This document shows positions 62,716 to 64,000 of a stretch of 64,000 bases of DNA, piece by piece. Origin of the DNA: Planctomycetes bacterium syqfu (GTDB lineage Bacteria; Planctomycetota; Phycisphaerae; Phycisphaerales; Phycisphaeraceae); NCBI GenBank assembly GCA_020974905.1, contig CP087563.1, forward strand, positions 1,178,001 through 1,242,000. Direction: 5' to 3'. The notes under the pieces are model-generated. The model saw only the letters and a list, made by a program, of their open reading frames with translations. It did not search any database and had not been told where the DNA came from. The number at the start of each line of letters is the position of its first letter. The first letter of the stretch is position 1. The position numbers were made by a program, and so were the translations under genes.

Positions 62716-63426
62716 ATGAAAAAGCGCGCGTTTACCCTGATCGAACTGTTGGTTGTGATTTCCATCATCGCCCTGCTTATCGGCATTCTGTTGCCGGCTC
62801 TTGGTGCGGCTCGTCGTACCGCTCGCCAGATGCAGAACTCCACGCAGGTCCGTGGTATTCACTCCGCGTTGGTGCTCTTTAGCCAAGGCAACAACACTTA
62901 CTATCCCGGCATCAACACCATTGGCAGCCTCAGCGGCACCACCACCGTGCAGTACCGCTTCCGTGAACTGCTTGATGACAACTACTTCACCGGCGAATAT
63001 GTCATCAGCCCCTCGGAAACCAAGACGGCTCTGACCCAGACCGGCGTGACCCCCACCACCGGCAACTACTCCTACGCTCTGTTGGAAATCGACAACGGTG
63101 GTGGCAATCGTACCAACGAATGGCGCGATACCTCCAACAGCGAAGCTGTCGTCCTCTCTGACCGTGCGAAGAAGAACGATACCACCGCCAACGTCAAGTC
63201 CGTGCATACCAACCCCTCCGCGGGCACCAACGAATGGCGTGGCTCGATGGGCTTCAACGACAACCATGTCACCTTTGAAGCTACCCATGATCAGGTCGAC
63301 ACCCAATACGGTGACGATTCGAATACCGATGACAACCTGTTTGCTCATGGCAACGCCAAGTCCAACGCTCTGATGATCTATAAAGATTCAGGTACCGCTG
63401 CTGATGGCAACATCTTTGCCGACTAA
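62716..63426 (+). CDS. Prepilin-type protein, probably highly expressed
   Basis: The 236-aa protein has a minimal leader, MKKRA, then [20 protein letters not shown], so prepilin peptidase would cut after Ala rather than Gly. The C-terminal half has MGFNDNHVTFEATHD, the FNDNH variant of the DG-H motif, and an Asn/Asp/Thr-rich surface part. Codons are strongly biased to C-ending forms (ACC, AAC, GTC, TAC), more so than in the other prepilins here, which suggests high expression. AGAGGAG precedes the ATG and a strong terminator follows. It could be a major pilin or a surface-layer pseudopilin. Confidence 0.88.
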   Translation: MKKRAFTLIELLVVISIIALLIGILLPALGAARRTARQMQNSTQVRGIHSALVLFSQGNNTYYPGINTIGSLSGTTTVQYRFRELLDDNYFTGEYVISPSETKTALTQTGVTPTTGNYSYALLEIDNGGGNRTNEWRDTSNSEAVVLSDRAKKNDTTANVKSVHTNPSAGTNEWRGSMGFNDNHVTFEATHDQVDTQYGDDSNTDDNLFAHGNAKSNALMIYKDSGTAADGNIFAD

Positions 63427-63486
63427 TGGATCAAACTCATTGATCGCAAGTCTGTGACTTGCAACCACAATTGAATAACCAATCAC

Positions 63487-63525
63487 ACGCAGGCCAGCTC
63501 AATCGAGTTGGCCTGCGTTGTTTTT
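63487..63525 (+). terminator. Strong terminator of the prepilin gene
   Basis: Ten-base perfect arms ACGCAGGCCA and TGGCCTGCGT enclose a CTC-AATC-GAG inner stem and are followed by TGTTTTT. Confidence 0.9.
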
Positions 63526-63585
63526 GAGTCGGATATGGCTAGCATTCTGTCCGTCCTTAATTGATTTGATTGTTCGTCACGTTGA

Positions 63586-63656
63586 GCACTGGATGTCAAT
63601 CCGGTGCAGGTACATTGCGATGTCAAATCAACTTGCACCGCAATGACATGCGGTAC
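63586..63656. repeat. REP pair 4 (BIME-like)
   Basis: Hairpin 63586-63607 has arms GCACTGGAT and ATCCGGTGC with loop GTCA, preceded by GTTGA. Hairpin 63635-63656 has arms GCACCGCAA and ATGCGGTAC with loop TGAC, in the opposite orientation. Spacing and order match pair 3. Confidence 0.85.
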
Positions 63657-63903
63657 TCAATCCAGATGTTGCGGGTTTGGCGATAGTGGTCCATTGCAGT
63701 TGATTTATTGCGTATTACCAACCAGAAACCGAGTCAATATGACTCGACTATATTCACATCACCCGGTCATCTTGACCGGGATGGATTCCCTGCAAATCAA
63801 CTGCAATGAACCTTTAAGATCTCTTTGCATAATTTCATGCCTATGGGGTTAACAGCCGTGTCGCTACGCGATGCTGGGTTTATGCGTGTCATCAAGCGGT
63901 TTG

Positions 63904-63932
63904 CCAGCGTTGTGTCGCAATACAGCTATTGC
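63904..63932. repeat. 29-base dispersed repeat, copy 2
   Basis: It begins CCAGCGTTGTGTCGCAAT and ends AGCTATTGC and matches the copy at 44784 at 25 of 29 positions, in the same orientation. The inner palindrome is partly lost here. Confidence 0.55.
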
Positions 63933-64000
63933 ATTTTTCACTCAAGTGTCGCGTGGACGTGTGACGCGTGCGCTGTCAGCTCGCGGCTTCTATGAAAAGC

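Larger units (their letters stand above)
63427..64000. other. Gene-free end of the window
   Basis: After the prepilin terminator this stretch holds REP pair 4 and the 29-base repeat. An 82-codon frame (63604-63852) begins inside the REP hairpins and has no ribosome site, so I do not call it. The remaining sequence up to 64000 shows no recognised element. Confidence 0.5.

Noticed and set aside
63604-63852. 82-codon frame after the last prepilin
   Set aside because: It starts inside REP hairpins, lacks a ribosome site and encodes low-quality sequence.

Overview
The window looks like chromosomal DNA of a planctomycete, most likely of the class Phycisphaerae. This is an inference from several signs: four prepilin-type proteins with the [13 protein letters not shown] leader (two with the H-X9-DG signature), an outer-membrane/LPS gene set (KDO transferase, an LptC-like giant protein, TonB/ExbD, two-partner secretion), a FliA-type sigma factor, and many sugar-responsive LacI/GntR/AraC/ROK regulators. 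Base composition is moderate (roughly half G+C). Gene order is mosaic, with short operons separated by palindromic intergenic repeats. There is no rRNA, CRISPR array, prophage or plasmid origin; one tRNA is present.

Layout. 0-4.7 kb: a GntR-LacI hybrid regulator with a perfect palindrome at its promoter; a FliA/WhiG sigma factor behind a sigma-54-type promoter and a long leader; a prepilin; a TauE/SafE permease. 4.7-17.2 kb: phosphomannomutase, a 1188-aa LptC/OstA-like envelope protein, a REP-associated transposase flanked by its own repeats, metG, waaA, proB and two TPR genes. 17.2-20.2 kb: tonB-like, exbD and aroB. 20.4-23.3 kb: LacI regulator, prepilin and GH16 glycosidase. 23.5-25.8 kb: guaA and an ACP-phosphodiesterase-like gene. 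25.8-34.2 kb: a giant secreted beta-propeller protein, its prepilin, a GntR-LacI regulator and an MFS transporter. 34.2-37 kb: UroD-like protein, PhyH dioxygenase and a divergent AraC regulator. 37-43.6 kb: a two-partner secretion pair. 44-47.3 kb: a lipoprotein and a small, more A+T-rich block of unknown genes lying against the 3' end of a tRNA-Ile2(CAU) gene. 47.6-55 kb: purF, then a ROK regulator with araB, araD and a frameshifted araA. 55-64 kb: a methyltransferase-like membrane protein, rpoZ-coaC, a ferritin-like gene with a long structured leader, an MFS transporter, an FtsQ-like pair, an unknown membrane protein and a prepilin whose codon use looks tuned for high expression.

How the genes fit together. 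Two loci repeat one plan: a sugar-type regulator, one prepilin-like protein and one large secreted carbohydrate-active protein in one transcription unit or side by side. This suggests pseudopilins dedicated to a particular exported cargo. The arabinose genes form a catabolic operon under a ROK regulator. waaA and the LptC-like protein, with the TonB/ExbD, TPS and FtsQ-like genes, show a complete Gram-negative type of envelope. Several repeat families (RAYT-linked REP pairs, a TAAACCGC/GCGGTTTA palindrome, and ACCACAGAG and AACGCAAAGG hairpins) sit in intergenic gaps, sometimes reaching into stop codons.
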